Counted from the stretch's first letter, positions 53,843-62,787 are shown. The stretch is 64,000 bases of DNA from Bradyrhizobiaceae bacterium (GCA_947481685.1 CANKHA010000003.1:1-64000); one strand, 5' to 3'. The notes: generated from the sequence alone by a model not told the origin. A program made the numbers and translations.

Positions 53843-54567
53843 GGTGTTGCCGCCAGTACGGCGCCCCACTGTTTCATATTCGGCCTGTCTTCATTGGAAG
53901 CGATCTCGAGGATGAGCTTCTTCACCACGGCGTCGGCAAAGTTTTCATAGTTCGCGGCCGGGATCATGAAAGCGCCTGGTCCGCCGATCACGTTGTTGAA
54001 GTAATAGCGGTCGAGCAGGGGTTCGATGGAAAGAATCGGCAATCCATTGATGCTGACGCCCTGGCTCACAGCATCGTCGCGCGCGCGGGTGATCGAGCGC
54101 CCGCTGGTATTGGCGCCGTCGCCGGAAATATCGATGGTGCGCCGCTCGGACTTGTAAGGGCTCTGCGACAGCAGCATCAGCGACTGGTCGATGGCGCCGC
54201 TGATCGAGGTGCCGCCGCCGAACAGTTCGCGCTGCGACGCCGCGATCGCGTCGGCCAAAGCCTTGGCGGAAGCAGCGTCCTTCACTTGCATCCAGGGCAC
54301 GACCTGCACATTCATGAAAGGCCCGGTCCACTGCATCATGGTGACGGCAATGGCCTGCTCGCCGCCGGACATGATGGCTTTGAGGACCTGAGGATTGCGG
54401 AAGGCTGCGGCGTAACCCTGTTTCTGCAGCTCAAAGCGGAAGTCGTTGACGCTGCCGGAGGCATCGACCGCGAGCACCAGCTGCAGATCGACGTTGCCCT
54501 GAGCGTGGACCGGCGCGCCTAGGCCAGCCAGCAGCAGCGACACAACGAGAAGGACGCGAAAACGCAC
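53839..54567 (-). CDS. DUF1194 family von Willebrand factor A-like protein 1
   Basis: A 242-residue secreted DUF1194 protein. The GTG at 54567 gives a signal peptide (LLVVSLLLAGLGAPVHAQG); the ATG at 54687 would overlap the neighbouring paralogue gene and place 40 extra residues before it. VDLQLVLAVDASGSVND carries the MIDAS DxSxS set and GTSISGAIDQSL its second loop, with TIDISGDGANTSGR the third. Likely a metal-dependent binding domain in the periplasm. Paralogue of the next gene upstream. Confidence 0.87.
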   Translation of the reverse strand: MRFRVLLVVSLLLAGLGAPVHAQGNVDLQLVLAVDASGSVNDFRFELQKQGYAAAFRNPQVLKAIMSGGEQAIAVTMMQWTGPFMNVQVVPWMQVKDAASAKALADAIAASQRELFGGGTSISGAIDQSLMLLSQSPYKSERRTIDISGDGANTSGRSITRARDDAVSQGVSINGLPILSIEPLLDRYYFNNVIGGPGAFMIPAANYENFADAVVKKLILEIASNEDRPNMKQWGAVLAATP

Positions 54568-54656
54568 GCAGACCCCTTTGGCAGGTACCCGTCCGGCGCC
54601 GCCGAACGGGCGCCAGCTTAGCAGAGGGTGAGTCCTGCGGAAGGGGTGTGGCGGCT

Positions 54657-55427
54657 TTAAGGGCCGCGTGCCAATACCGCGCCCCAAGGGGCGGGTGGCG
54701 GCGGATTTGCGGCAATTTCCAGGATCAGCTTTTTGACGATGGCTTCGGCAAAGCTCTCGTAATTCGCCGCCGGGATCATGAAAGCGCCGGGGCCACCGAT
54801 CACGAACTTGTAGAAGTAATCGTCGAGGTGCGGATCAATCGATAGGATCGGCAGGCCGTTGATGCCGATGCCTTTTGCCACCGCTTCATCGCGCGCACTG
54901 ACGACAGAGCGGCCGCTGGTATTAACTCCGTCGCCGGAGATATCGATGGTGCGGCGCGTCGCCTTGTAGAAACTCTCCGATATCAGGTGCACGCCCTCGT
55001 CGATGGCGCCGCTGATGGATGTACCGCTTCCGCCATAAAGTTCGCGTGTGGATTTATCGATGGCCACAGCGAGCTCTTCGGCGGACTCGTTGTCGTTGAC
55101 CAACAGCCAAGGCACCATCCGCACAGTGGTGAAGGGGCCGGTCCATTGGATCATGGTCACGGCAATGGACTGCAGGTCTCCTGACATGATGGCCTTGACC
55201 ACCTGCGGATTCCGGAAGGCAGCGGCGTAGCCCTGCTTCTGCAATTCAAAGCGCTCATCGCTGACGCTGTTCGATGCGTCGATCGCGAGCACCAGGACGA
55301 GATCGGCGCTTTCTGTCGCGCGGACGGAGCCGTTCATCAAGACGGCCAGTAAAAAGGCCATGAAGCCAAGCTGCAGCCGTTTCACGCAGGAAGTGCCGAT
55401 CGTTGCACACATGAACACTTCCCGCAT
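54657..55427 (-). CDS. DUF1194 family von Willebrand factor A-like protein 2
   Basis: A 256-residue paralogue of the previous protein; the mature regions share most motifs (FELQKQGYAAAFRNPQV, GTSISGAIDEG, TIDISGDGVNTSGRSV, GGPGAFMIPAANYESFAEA). MIDAS is DASNSVS. The start may be 55427 or Met6 at 55412; the signal segment is LQLGFMAFLLAVLMNGSVRA. The pair arose by tandem duplication. It lies immediately downstream of argB. Confidence 0.87.
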   Translation of the reverse strand: MREVFMCATIGTSCVKRLQLGFMAFLLAVLMNGSVRATESADLVLVLAIDASNSVSDERFELQKQGYAAAFRNPQVVKAIMSGDLQSIAVTMIQWTGPFTTVRMVPWLLVNDNESAEELAVAIDKSTRELYGGSGTSISGAIDEGVHLISESFYKATRRTIDISGDGVNTSGRSVVSARDEAVAKGIGINGLPILSIDPHLDDYFYKFVIGGPGAFMIPAANYESFAEAIVKKLILEIAANPPPPAPWGAVLARGP

Positions 55428-55443
55428 TTCCGAAACCGCCGTG

Positions 55444-56331
55444 TTACCGATGGATCAGTGTACCCGCGCCGTGGTCGGTGAAAAGCTCAAGCAGGACGGC
55501 GTGCGGTACCTGGCCGTCGAGAATAACCACGCCTTCGACGCCTTGCTCTAGCGCCTCAATGCAGGTTTCGACCTTGGGGATCATGCCGCCGGAAATGGTG
55601 CCGTCGGCGATCAGCCGCCGGGCTTCATCGACCGACAATTCCGGGATCAGTTTTTTCGACTTGTCGAGCACGCCCGGCACGTCCGTGAGCAGCAGCAGAC
55701 GCTTGGCCTTTAGCGCACCTGCGATATGGCCCGCAAAGGTGTCGGCGTTGACGTTGAAGGTTTCGCCCTGTGCAGAGGCAGTGATCGGCGCCAGCACGGG
55801 AATGAGCTCGCGGCCAAGGATTTGAGTGAGCACGGTGATATCGACCTTGTCGGGCTCGCCGACGAAGCCGAGATCGACGGCGATGTCCTTCTTTGTCACC
55901 GGATCGAACACATGGCGCAGCGCCTTGCGCGCCACCACCATGTTGCCATCCTTGCCGGTGAGACCGACGGCCTTGCCGCCGGCATTGTTGATGAAGCTCA
56001 CGATCTGCTTGTTGATCGCGCCGGCCAGCACCATCTCGACGATTTCCATCGTGGCCTTGTCGGTGACGCGCAACCCGCCGACGAATTCGGACTTGATGCC
56101 GAGCCGCTTCAGCATGATCTCGATCTGCGGACCGCCGCCATGCACGACCACCGGATTGACCGCGGTCTGTTCCAGCAGCACGACGTCGCGGGCGAAATTT
56201 CGCGCGGTCTCTTCCTGGCCCATGGCGTGGCCGCCGTATTTGATGACGATGGTTTCCTCGTCATAGCGCTGCATATGAGGCAGCGCTTCCGACAAGATGC
56301 GGGCCTGATCGTGCGGGCTTAACTCGGCCAT
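55444..56331 (-). CDS. argB: Acetylglutamate kinase
   Basis: A 295-residue amino-acid kinase that phosphorylates N-acetylglutamate, the second step of arginine synthesis. [11 protein letters not shown] holds the ATP-site Lys, VVHGGGPQI the substrate loop, [20 protein letters not shown] the NAG site, and [30 protein letters not shown] the ATP-grasp region. The N-terminal helix ([18 protein letters not shown]) is the hexamer-forming helix of arginine-sensitive enzymes, so feedback inhibition is likely. Follows engB. Confidence 0.97.
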   Translation of the reverse strand: MAELSPHDQARILSEALPHMQRYDEETIVIKYGGHAMGQEETARNFARDVVLLEQTAVNPVVVHGGGPQIEIMLKRLGIKSEFVGGLRVTDKATMEIVEMVLAGAINKQIVSFINNAGGKAVGLTGKDGNMVVARKALRHVFDPVTKKDIAVDLGFVGEPDKVDITVLTQILGRELIPVLAPITASAQGETFNVNADTFAGHIAGALKAKRLLLLTDVPGVLDKSKKLIPELSVDEARRLIADGTISGGMIPKVETCIEALEQGVEGVVILDGQVPHAVLLELFTDHGAGTLIHR

Positions 56332-56363
56332 GGGGCTTTCCTCTTCGCGGCGCGCTCTTTCTT

Positions 56364-56424
56364 AGCGCATGATCCGGCGAAGTGGAAACCGGTTCGCCGA
56401 CAAGATCATGCGCCAAACTGATGC
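56364..56424. repeat. Short palindromic repeat between engB and argB (same family as 39341/40628)
   Basis: GCGCATGATC at 56365-56374 pairs with GATCATGCGC at 56404-56413, and inside CGGCGAA pairs with TTCGCCG around ACCGG. The core GGCGAAGTGG...AACCGGTTCGCC is shared with the second module of the two composite repeats. It is a lone copy without the GATCCGA palindrome module. Confidence 0.8.
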
Positions 56425-56465
56425 GCGGTCAGGCAGGACGGAAAGAAGGGGCGAAAGTCTGCCCG

Positions 56466-57110
56466 TCAGCTTCGCTCCGCCATCAGCCGGATGATGGCCG
56501 CGCGCACTTCGGGAATTCCGGTGCCGCCATGGGACGATGTCGCCAGCACCTCAGGGAAAGCGGCTGCGCGCCTGGCCAGCGCGGTTTTGACGGCAGCGAT
56601 GCGCTCTTCCAGCTCCGTGGCGGAAATTTCATCCGATTTGGTAAGCACGATCTGATGGCTGACCGCGGCCGATGCCAGCGTATCGAAGACCTGGTTGTCG
56701 GTATCCTTCAGGCCGTGGCGCGAATCGATCAGCACATAGACGCGGGCCAAGTTCGGGCGGCCGCGCAGATATTCATGAATGAGCGTTGTCCAGGCTTCCA
56801 CTTTGGCTTTGGGCACGGCGGCATAGCCATAGCCTGGCATATCGACCAGCGTCAGGCCGTGCTCGCCCGGAAAGAAGATCAGTTCCTGGGTCCGGCCCGG
56901 CGTGTTGGATGTGCGCGCCAAGGCCTTGCGGCCGGTGATGGCGTTGATCAGGCTGGACTTGCCGACATTGGAGCGCCCGGCGAAGGCGATCTCGATGCCT
57001 GCAACCGGCGGGAAATGCTCGACCGCCGAGCAGGCGCGGGAAAACTCCCACTGGCCGGCAAACAGCCGCCGGCCTTCTTCAATCTCTTTGGCGGAAAATT
57101 TGCTGGTCAT
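56466..57110 (-). CDS. engB: Ribosome biogenesis GTP-binding protein EngB/YsxC
   Basis: A 214-residue GTPase needed for 50S assembly and normal cell division. G1 GRSNVGKSSLINA, G3 DMPGYGYA, G4 LTKSD; the G2 threonine is in RTSNTPGRTQ. The ATG at 57110 (MTSKFSAKEI) is preferred over an upstream in-frame start at 57230 that overlaps yidC. Third in the rpmH-rnpA-yidC-engB-argB order. Confidence 0.96.
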   Translation of the reverse strand: MTSKFSAKEIEEGRRLFAGQWEFSRACSAVEHFPPVAGIEIAFAGRSNVGKSSLINAITGRKALARTSNTPGRTQELIFFPGEHGLTLVDMPGYGYAAVPKAKVEAWTTLIHEYLRGRPNLARVYVLIDSRHGLKDTDNQVFDTLASAAVSHQIVLTKSDEISATELEERIAAVKTALARRAAAFPEVLATSSHGGTGIPEVRAAIIRLMAERS

Positions 57111-57138
57111 GACAGCCTCCGCCCTGGAAGGCGCGAAA

Positions 57139-59013
57139 TCAGTTGTCGTTCGCGCCGTCTGTTTTCTTTCGGCCAAAGAGCCCGCCGATATCCCGCTTGA
57201 GGTTATCGAACAGTTCGACCTTCGCGCCATTCTTGCTCATGATGAAGGATTGCTGCGCCACGGACAGCGTGTTGTTCCAGGCCCAGTAAATCACGAGGCC
57301 GGCCGGGAAGCTCGCCAGCATGAAGGTGAACAGCAACGGCATCCAGTCGAAGATCATCTTCTGCGTCGGATCTGGCGGCGTGGGATTGAGCTTCATCTGG
57401 AAGAACATCGTGATGCCCATGATGATGGGCCAGACGCCGAGATGCAGGTACGTTCCAATAACCGGAAGGGTCGTGGGATCGACCGGGATCAGGCCGAACA
57501 AATTGAAAATGTTCGTCGGATCCGGCGCGGACAGATCGTGGATCCAGCCGAAGAACGGCGTGTGCCGCATTTCGATGGTGACGAACAGCACCTTGTAGAG
57601 CGAATAGAACACCGGGATCTGGATCACGATCGGCAAGCAGCCGGCGAGCGGATTGATCTTTGCTGTCTTGTACAGCTCCATCATCGCCTGCTGTTGCTTC
57701 ACCTTATCGTCCGGGAAGCGCTCCCGGATCTTGGTCATCTCCGGTTGCACGGCCTTCATCTTGGCCATCGATGCGTAGGACTTATTGGCCAGTGGGAAGA
57801 ACAGAAGCTTCACGATCACGGTGATGAGCAGGATCGCGATGCCGAAGTTGCCAGTGAGCTTGTAAAGATAGTCGAGTGTCCAGAACACCGGCTTGGTGAT
57901 GAAGTAGAACCAGCCCCAGTCGATCAGAAGCTCGAAGCGGTTGAGATTCAGCGCCTTGTCGTAGCCATCGATGGTCGTCACTTCCTTGGCGCCCGCAAAC
58001 AGCCGTGCATTGGCTTTGCCGGTGGCGCCCGGAGCGACGGTTACGCCGTCGAGCAGATAGTCAGCCTGATAGGTTTTCTGGGTGCCCAGCATGCCGAACA
58101 GGAAACGCGCAGGCGCCAGCTTTGCAGCGGGGTCCGGCAGGAGCGCGGCGGCCCAGTATTTGTCGGTGATGCCGAGCCAGCCATTGGTGACATCGAAACG
58201 GAATTCCTTTTCCTTCTCGACATCCGAATAGTTTTTTTCCTTGAGGCCCTGGTCTCCGAACACGCCGGTCAGGCCTTCATGCAGGATGTAGTAGCCGAGC
58301 GTATGCGGCGTGCCATGGCGTGAAATCAGCGCATAAGGAAACAGCGTGATCGCGGCCGCGCTCTTGTTCACCACCTCGTCGGTGATCGTGAAAAGATACT
58401 TCTCATCCACAGCGATGGTGCGATGGAATTCCAGTCCCTCGCCGTTGTCATAAATGAGCTTGGCCGGCTTGCCGACGCTGAGTTCGCCGGTGCCGTCCTG
58501 CCGCCAATCGGTGGTGGCGTTGGGCACTTTTGCGGTTGCGCCCGCGCCGGGAACCCAGCCGAATTCTGCATAAAAAGGTTCAGGGCTGCCGGAAGGCGAG
58601 AGCAGAATGATGGCCGGTGACTTCGGATCGACCTTTTCGCGATATTTGACCAGCGACAGGTCGTCGATGCGGCCGCCCTTTAGTGCGATCGAGCCGGAGA
58701 GCGTCGGCGTGTTGATCTTCAACCGCGGCGTGCCGGCAATGACCGAGTCACGCGAAGCCTGCTGAACCGGCGCGCCGGCCACGGGAGGCTGCGCGGCGCC
58801 CGGCTGTGCGGGCGGTTGCGGAATGTTGGGGGATTGCGGTTGTGCCGAAGGCGCGGCGCCGGGTGTTGCGGGCGCGGGCGTGGTCTGGGCCTGCTTCTGC
58901 TCCTGGATGAGCTGCTTCTGCTTTTCCAGTTGCGGCGCGGCGAAGAAATATTGCCAGCCGAGCATGACGAGGCCCGACAGGGCGAAGGCAATAATCGTAT
59001 TTTTCTGCATCAC
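57139..59013 (-). CDS. yidC: Membrane protein insertase YidC
   Basis: A 624-residue insertase. N-terminal TM helix ([19 protein letters not shown]), a Gln/Pro/Ala-rich linker (~28-90), the large periplasmic P1 domain (~95-365), then the conserved five-TM core ([73 protein letters not shown]). The groove arginine is in the [16 protein letters not shown] / core region, as usual. It inserts and folds inner-membrane proteins with or without Sec. Confidence 0.97.
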   Translation of the reverse strand: MMQKNTIIAFALSGLVMLGWQYFFAAPQLEKQKQLIQEQKQAQTTPAPATPGAAPSAQPQSPNIPQPPAQPGAAQPPVAGAPVQQASRDSVIAGTPRLKINTPTLSGSIALKGGRIDDLSLVKYREKVDPKSPAIILLSPSGSPEPFYAEFGWVPGAGATAKVPNATTDWRQDGTGELSVGKPAKLIYDNGEGLEFHRTIAVDEKYLFTITDEVVNKSAAAITLFPYALISRHGTPHTLGYYILHEGLTGVFGDQGLKEKNYSDVEKEKEFRFDVTNGWLGITDKYWAAALLPDPAAKLAPARFLFGMLGTQKTYQADYLLDGVTVAPGATGKANARLFAGAKEVTTIDGYDKALNLNRFELLIDWGWFYFITKPVFWTLDYLYKLTGNFGIAILLITVIVKLLFFPLANKSYASMAKMKAVQPEMTKIRERFPDDKVKQQQAMMELYKTAKINPLAGCLPIVIQIPVFYSLYKVLFVTIEMRHTPFFGWIHDLSAPDPTNIFNLFGLIPVDPTTLPVIGTYLHLGVWPIIMGITMFFQMKLNPTPPDPTQKMIFDWMPLLFTFMLASFPAGLVIYWAWNNTLSVAQQSFIMSKNGAKVELFDNLKRDIGGLFGRKKTDGANDN

Positions 59014-59030
59014 GGGATTTTTCTGGCCGC

Positions 59031-59399
59031 TTATGAGCGACGCGGCTCCGGTCCTGATGCTTTGCTGCGTCCCTCGTCGAGGCGCCGCAAAGCTGATTTG
59101 AAATCTTCGAGCAATCCGCCGAAGGGCGCACTGAGCCCCGCGCGCCGCCCGACTAGCACATAATCATGGCCGGCACGCGCGGTATCCGCGGCCGCATGTC
59201 TTACGACTTCCCGCAGGCGGCGGCGGACGCGATTGCGCTCCACCGCATTTCCAACTTTCTTCGAGACTGTGAAGCCCACCCGGGCCGGGCCGTCGTCACG
59301 GCGATCCCGCATCTGCACGATAAAAGCCTTGGTTGAGACTTTGACCGCCGCGGCGGCAGCCAGGAACTCCGCCCTGTGCCTCAGTCGCTGCATCTGCAT
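59031..59399 (-). CDS. rnpA: Ribonuclease P protein component
   Basis: A 122-residue basic protein that binds RNase P RNA and helps tRNA 5' processing. The family's RNR motif is present in [18 protein letters not shown] (residues ~53-70), with [12 protein letters not shown] before it and HDYVLVGRR after. A Pro/Arg-rich tail follows. It lies 16 bp after rpmH and 17 bp before yidC. Confidence 0.95.
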   Translation of the reverse strand: MQMQRLRHRAEFLAAAAAVKVSTKAFIVQMRDRRDDGPARVGFTVSKKVGNAVERNRVRRRLREVVRHAAADTARAGHDYVLVGRRAGLSAPFGGLLEDFKSALRRLDEGRSKASGPEPRRS

Positions 59400-59415
59400 G
59401 GGAACATGCGCGCCA

Positions 59416-59550
59416 TTAGGCGCTGAGGCGCTTGCGACCGCGAACCCGGCGGGCTTGCACGACTTTGCGACCGCCGGTGGTGGCCATCCGGGCGCGGAAA
59501 CCGTGACGGCGCTTGCGCACGAGCTTGCTCGGTTGATACGTCCGTTTCAC
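59416..59550 (-). CDS. rpmH: 50S ribosomal protein L34
   Basis: A 44-residue L34 starting at GTG 59550 with [17 protein letters not shown] and ending KRLSA. Full family length, with all conserved Arg/Lys. The upstream ORF extension to 59649 is not real. Its promoter should lie within the 200-bp gap up to the PKS gene. First gene of the rpmH-rnpA-yidC-engB-argB operon. Confidence 0.97.
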   Translation of the reverse strand: MKRTYQPSKLVRKRRHGFRARMATTGGRKVVQARRVRGRKRLSA

Positions 59551-59763
59551 GAAACCCTCTCCGCTATTCGCGGCATGTCGCCGATGAATGGATGGCCGCA
59601 GGGCCGGTAAGTGCCCAGCACGGCTGTTAGCGGGGCTTATAAGGGACATAGACCACTTTCGTCAATGCGAAGGGTCGGACTTCATTCCAGCCTCAAATCG
59701 CCCCGCGATTGCCTTAAAAAGCAGTATATAGAGGAACTTACACAGTCCACGCGAGGCTGATGG

Positions 59764-60816
59764 ATGATCGACCCCGTTTCGATGTTGGGCCATGCGACGG
59801 CAGTCCCGCCCCATGTGCTCGATCAGGCCGCAGTCGCCGGGCGGATGCGGGACGTTTTTGGTGGGCTGTTTAAGCGTTATCCGGGTCTGACCGACGTTTT
59901 CACCAATACCGGAATCGAGCGCCGCTATTCCGTCCGTCCGATCGAATGGTTCGACGAGCCGCATGACTGGCCGCAGCGCACGGAGGCCTATCTCGATGGT
60001 GCCGGGGCGCTGTTTGTCGAAGCGGCTGAGAAGGCTCTGAAGCGCGCACAACTCTCCGCCCGCGACGTCGATGTCGTCGTTTTCGTTTCTTCCACCGGTG
60101 TCGCCACGCCAAGCATCGACGCGCGGGTGGCGAAGCGCATGGGATTCCGCGCCGACATCAACCGCGTGCCGGTCTTCGGGCTGGGCTGTGCCGGCGGCGT
60201 ATCCGGGCTCGCGATCGGTGCGCAGCTTGCCCGCGCGCGGCCGGGCGCTGTTGTGCTCGTGGTGGTGATCGAGCTCTGCACGCTCGCGTTCCGGCGCGAC
60301 CGCTTCACCAAGGCCGATGTGATTTCCTCGGCGCTGTTTGGCGACGGCGCTGCGGCGGTCGTGCTGTGTGCAGGCAGCGATGACGGCGTGCTGCAGATCG
60401 GCGCGGCGCAAGAGCATCTCTGGCCCGGCACGCTCGATATCATGGGCTGGTCGGTGGATCCGATCGGCTTTGGCGTGCTGCTGTCGCGCTCGCTGCCGCG
60501 CTTCGTCGAGGAACGGCTGGGCGTTCCGGCGCGGCGTTTCCTCAAGAGCCAAAGCCTCAACGGCAATACACGCTTTGTCTGCCATCCCGGCGGCGCGAAA
60601 GTGCTGACCGCATTGGAAGCTGCGCTCGAATTGCAGACCGGCACCTTGCGCGACGAACGCGAAATTGTCCGCAACTACGGAAACATGTCCGCGCCCACCG
60701 TGCTGTTCGTGTTAGAGCGTGCGATGCAAGGCGGTCTTAAAGGCCGCGCGGTGCTGTCGGCTTTGGGGCCGGGCTTCACCGCAAGCTTCCTTGCGGTTGA
60801 GGCAGCGCATGGCTGA
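59764..60816 (+). CDS. Type III polyketide synthase
   Basis: A 350-residue chalcone/stilbene-synthase-like enzyme. The triad is Cys142 (GLGCAGGVSG), His274 (FVCHPGGAK) and Asn307 (NYGNMSAPT). Such bacterial enzymes usually condense fatty acyl-CoA with malonyl-CoA into alkylpyrones or alkylresorcinols. The gene overlaps by eight bases a methyltransferase of the family that methylates such products, the same pairing as BpsA/BpsB and SrsA/SrsB. The product cannot be predicted from sequence alone. Confidence 0.94.
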   Translation: MIDPVSMLGHATAVPPHVLDQAAVAGRMRDVFGGLFKRYPGLTDVFTNTGIERRYSVRPIEWFDEPHDWPQRTEAYLDGAGALFVEAAEKALKRAQLSARDVDVVVFVSSTGVATPSIDARVAKRMGFRADINRVPVFGLGCAGGVSGLAIGAQLARARPGAVVLVVVIELCTLAFRRDRFTKADVISSALFGDGAAAVVLCAGSDDGVLQIGAAQEHLWPGTLDIMGWSVDPIGFGVLLSRSLPRFVEERLGVPARRFLKSQSLNGNTRFVCHPGGAKVLTALEAALELQTGTLRDEREIVRNYGNMSAPTVLFVLERAMQGGLKGRAVLSALGPGFTASFLAVEAAHG

Positions 60817-61348
60817 CGGCGCGATCCTGCTCGCTTTCATCACGTTGCAACGGCTGGCGGAACTGCTGCTTGCGCGCCGCAACACCGCGCGGTTGCGTGC
60901 CGCCGGCGCGGTCGAGCACGGGCGCGCACATTATCCCGCCATGGTGGCGATGCATGCGGCCTGGCTGATGGGACTGTGGTGGCTGGGTTACGACCGCAGC
61001 GTCGATCCTCTTCTGCTGATCGTTTTCATCCTGCTGCAGGCCGGGCGTCTCTGGGTCATTGCCACGCTCGGTGCGCGATGGACCACGCGCATCGTCACGC
61101 TCCCCGGCCAGCCGCTGGTCGCGCGTGGACCCTACCGCTGGCTCAAGCATCCCAACTATCTGATCGTGATCCTGGAAATCGCGGTGGTGCCGCTGGCGCT
61201 CAGCCTGCCGTTGTTCGCCGTGATTTTCAGCGTGCTGAACGCGGGCGTGCTTTACCTGCGCATTCGCGCCGAAAATGCCGCCCTGGAACAGGCGGCGGAC
61301 TGGGCGTCGGGGGCTCAAACCCTTGCCAATGAAAGCCGAAGGCTATAG
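60809..61348 (+). CDS. Isoprenylcysteine carboxyl methyltransferase family protein (type III PKS partner)
   Basis: A 179-residue integral membrane methyltransferase of the ICMT family. Four TM helices; GPYRWLKHPNYLIVILEIAVVPLAL holds the conserved HPNY SAM-binding motif, and LRIRAENAALEQ is the C-terminal ER/EN motif. Start at ATG 60809, overlapping the PKS stop by 8 bp. The bacterial partners BpsB/SrsB methylate polyketide products of the neighbouring type III PKS; that role is inferred here. Confidence 0.9.
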   Translation: MADGAILLAFITLQRLAELLLARRNTARLRAAGAVEHGRAHYPAMVAMHAAWLMGLWWLGYDRSVDPLLLIVFILLQAGRLWVIATLGARWTTRIVTLPGQPLVARGPYRWLKHPNYLIVILEIAVVPLALSLPLFAVIFSVLNAGVLYLRIRAENAALEQAADWASGAQTLANESRRL

Positions 61349-61390
61349 CAAAGGCGCGATCCGCAGGGGCCTTGTTCCCATGCTGGCAAT

Positions 61391-61467
61391 GCGCCCGTAG
61401 CTCAGCTGGATAGAGCACCAGACTACGAATCTGGGGGTCAGGAGTTCGAATCTCTTCGGGCGCGCCA
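61391..61467 (+). tRNA. tRNA-Arg (anticodon ACG)
   Basis: 77 nt with the 3' CCA encoded. The acceptor stem is GCGCCCG / CGGGCGC, then discriminator G and CCA. The anticodon stem-loop is CCAGA-CTACGAA-TCTGG, with anticodon ACG (A34 is normally made inosine, reading CGU/CGC/CGA). T loop is GTTCGAATC. The gene sits at the border between core genes and an accessory stretch, the usual place for island integration. Confidence 0.97.
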
Positions 61468-61772
61468 TTTTATATAATAAAAACAACGAGTTATAAAGTG
61501 TGCAAATCTGACTTTCTGACACGAAAATAGTTATACACACTTATACACATATTTTGACGGGTATTTGGGTGTCGGTGCTCAACATCATCTTCTCGGTTGG
61601 CACCAAACGGACTGCTGCTTGGTAGCAGTCAGTTCTGTTCTAAACTCTGTTCACAAGCGGCACGCTATCAGCGTCGTCTGTCTGCAAGGAACGATAGGAA
61701 GCCACCGTAGAACGTCTTGTATTCAAGCTGCCTGAGGCTGCTATTCTTACAAGCATCATATGGGGCTCGGTG
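61468..61772. other. AT-rich intergenic stretch after tRNA-Arg
   Basis: About 300 bases with no ORF. The first 90 are strongly AT-rich (TATATAATAAAAACAACGAG) and contain two tandem DnaA-box sequences at 61531-61549. A small 7-bp stem (GACTGCT / AGCAGTC) lies near 61609-61629. It ends at the Mrr-like gene start. Looks like a fragment of a mobile element rather than core DNA. Confidence 0.6.
61531..61549 (+). promoter_or_regulatory. Two tandem DnaA-box-like sequences
   Basis: TTATACACA at 61531-61539 and TTATACACA at 61541-61549, both exact matches to the DnaA-box consensus TTATNCACA, in the same orientation and 10 bp (about one helical turn) apart, inside an AT-rich stretch. This is the arrangement seen at replicon origins and DnaA-controlled promoters; whether it is functional is unknown. 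Confidence 0.45.
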
Positions 61773-62045
61773 ATGGCTGTTCCTGACTTTCAAACATTGA
61801 TGCGTCCGCTCTTGTCATACGCACAAGATGGGCAAGAAAAGAACATCGGCGAAGCCATCAAAGCATTAGCCGATGAATTTGTGCTGTCCGAAAACGACAG
61901 GACACAAATGCTCCCAACCGGAAAACAAACATTGCTTGGCAATCGTGCACATTGGGCACGGACATATTTAGCCAAGGCGGACGCTATCAAGAGGACTCGC
62001 CGCTCGCATTTCATCATTACAGAGCGTGGCAAGGCCAGCTCACGC
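61773..62045 (+). pseudogene. Mrr-type restriction protein, N-terminal domain only (truncated)
   Basis: About 90 residues match the Mrr N-terminal winged-helix domain (VPDFQTLMRPLLSYAQDGQE; LPTGKQTLLGNRAHWARTYL; RSHFIITERGK). The ATG is at 61773. Mrr proteins continue for ~200 more residues with a PD-(D/E)xK nuclease domain that cuts methylated DNA, but here the homology ends at the junction with the convergent gene (62047). The reading frame stays open to 62366 only as a shadow of that gene. So the catalytic part is lost and restriction is not expected. Confidence 0.75.
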
Positions 62046-62046
62046 G

Positions 62047-62787
62047 CTACAGCGCGATCCTCCAATAAGCCATTGCGTCTCTCACTTCCTGACGGGGATA
62101 GAACGGACCAGCATGTTCCAAGTCGTGCCGGATGTCCGCAAGACGCTTGTTCGCCGATGCGCGAATTGTCGGGCTTAACTCGATTATGCCCATTGGCCGC
62201 TTTTCATTTGGCGAGCGCGGCCAGCTTTGCGGGTAAGCCTCCCAATCAGTCCAGCCATCAAGCGCTGTGTTTGTGGCGAGCAGATTGTCATGGTCGCATT
62301 GCCAGCCGTAGAGATTGCGCGCGCAAATCCGAAGCATTGCCTTTACCTCGGGCATCGTGTCGGTAAACGCCTTGAGCGGCGTCGGAAGCAAGACCATGTT
62401 GCCGACGCATGAATAGAAACGCCGGTCCATCACAACGACGTTGGAAAGCTGGTAGCTCGCGTCATCAGCGCCCCAGATATGACAGCACGACCAGTTGGGC
62501 CGTAGTTTCTTCTTCAGTCCGAGCGCAAGCGTCAGCGCCTCATTCGCGTTCACGTTCCCTTCTGACTTGTGTACTGAGATGTTGGTTGTCCTGTTCTTGT
62601 TCAACTGCGGCTCCGACCAGTTCTTTTTGTAGAACGGGCTTCGGCGCGCGTGTTCAGGATACCAGAGTGGCAGCAGCTTGAATGTTTCAGGCGAAACCCA
62701 CAGTGCCGTCCGCTCAATGAAGGTGGTGATATCCCGTGTGCTGATAACTTTGCGCAGAGCCTCAAGCCCGTCCGATATTTCTGTCAT
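62047..62787 (-). CDS. Unrecognised protein with a possible HNH-like core
   Basis: A 246-residue ORF of unknown function. The start at 62787 (MTEISDGLEALR) is chosen because the longer form to 63024 runs through compositionally different DNA. Residues ~85-150 contain SCCHIWGADDAS, then VVVMDRRFYSCVGNMVLLP followed by LKAFTD; the order His ... Asn-Met-Val-Leu-Leu resembles the H and N positions of HNH nucleases. Several Trp and Cys, and NEKRPMGIIELSP near the end. Codon use and lower G+C fit acquired DNA. It is convergent with the Mrr fragment and abuts it, so a restriction-related role is possible but unproven. Confidence 0.65.
   Translation of the reverse strand: MTEISDGLEALRKVISTRDITTFIERTALWVSPETFKLLPLWYPEHARRSPFYKKNWSEPQLNKNRTTNISVHKSEGNVNANEALTLALGLKKKLRPNWSCCHIWGADDASYQLSNVVVMDRRFYSCVGNMVLLPTPLKAFTDTMPEVKAMLRICARNLYGWQCDHDNLLATNTALDGWTDWEAYPQSWPRSPNEKRPMGIIELSPTIRASANKRLADIRHDLEHAGPFYPRQEVRDAMAYWRIAL

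Noticed and set aside
61343-61540. A 65-codon minus-strand ORF across the tRNA-Arg gene
   Set aside because: Its middle (ARPKRFELLTPRF) is the antisense of the tRNA, a frequent false protein in databases.
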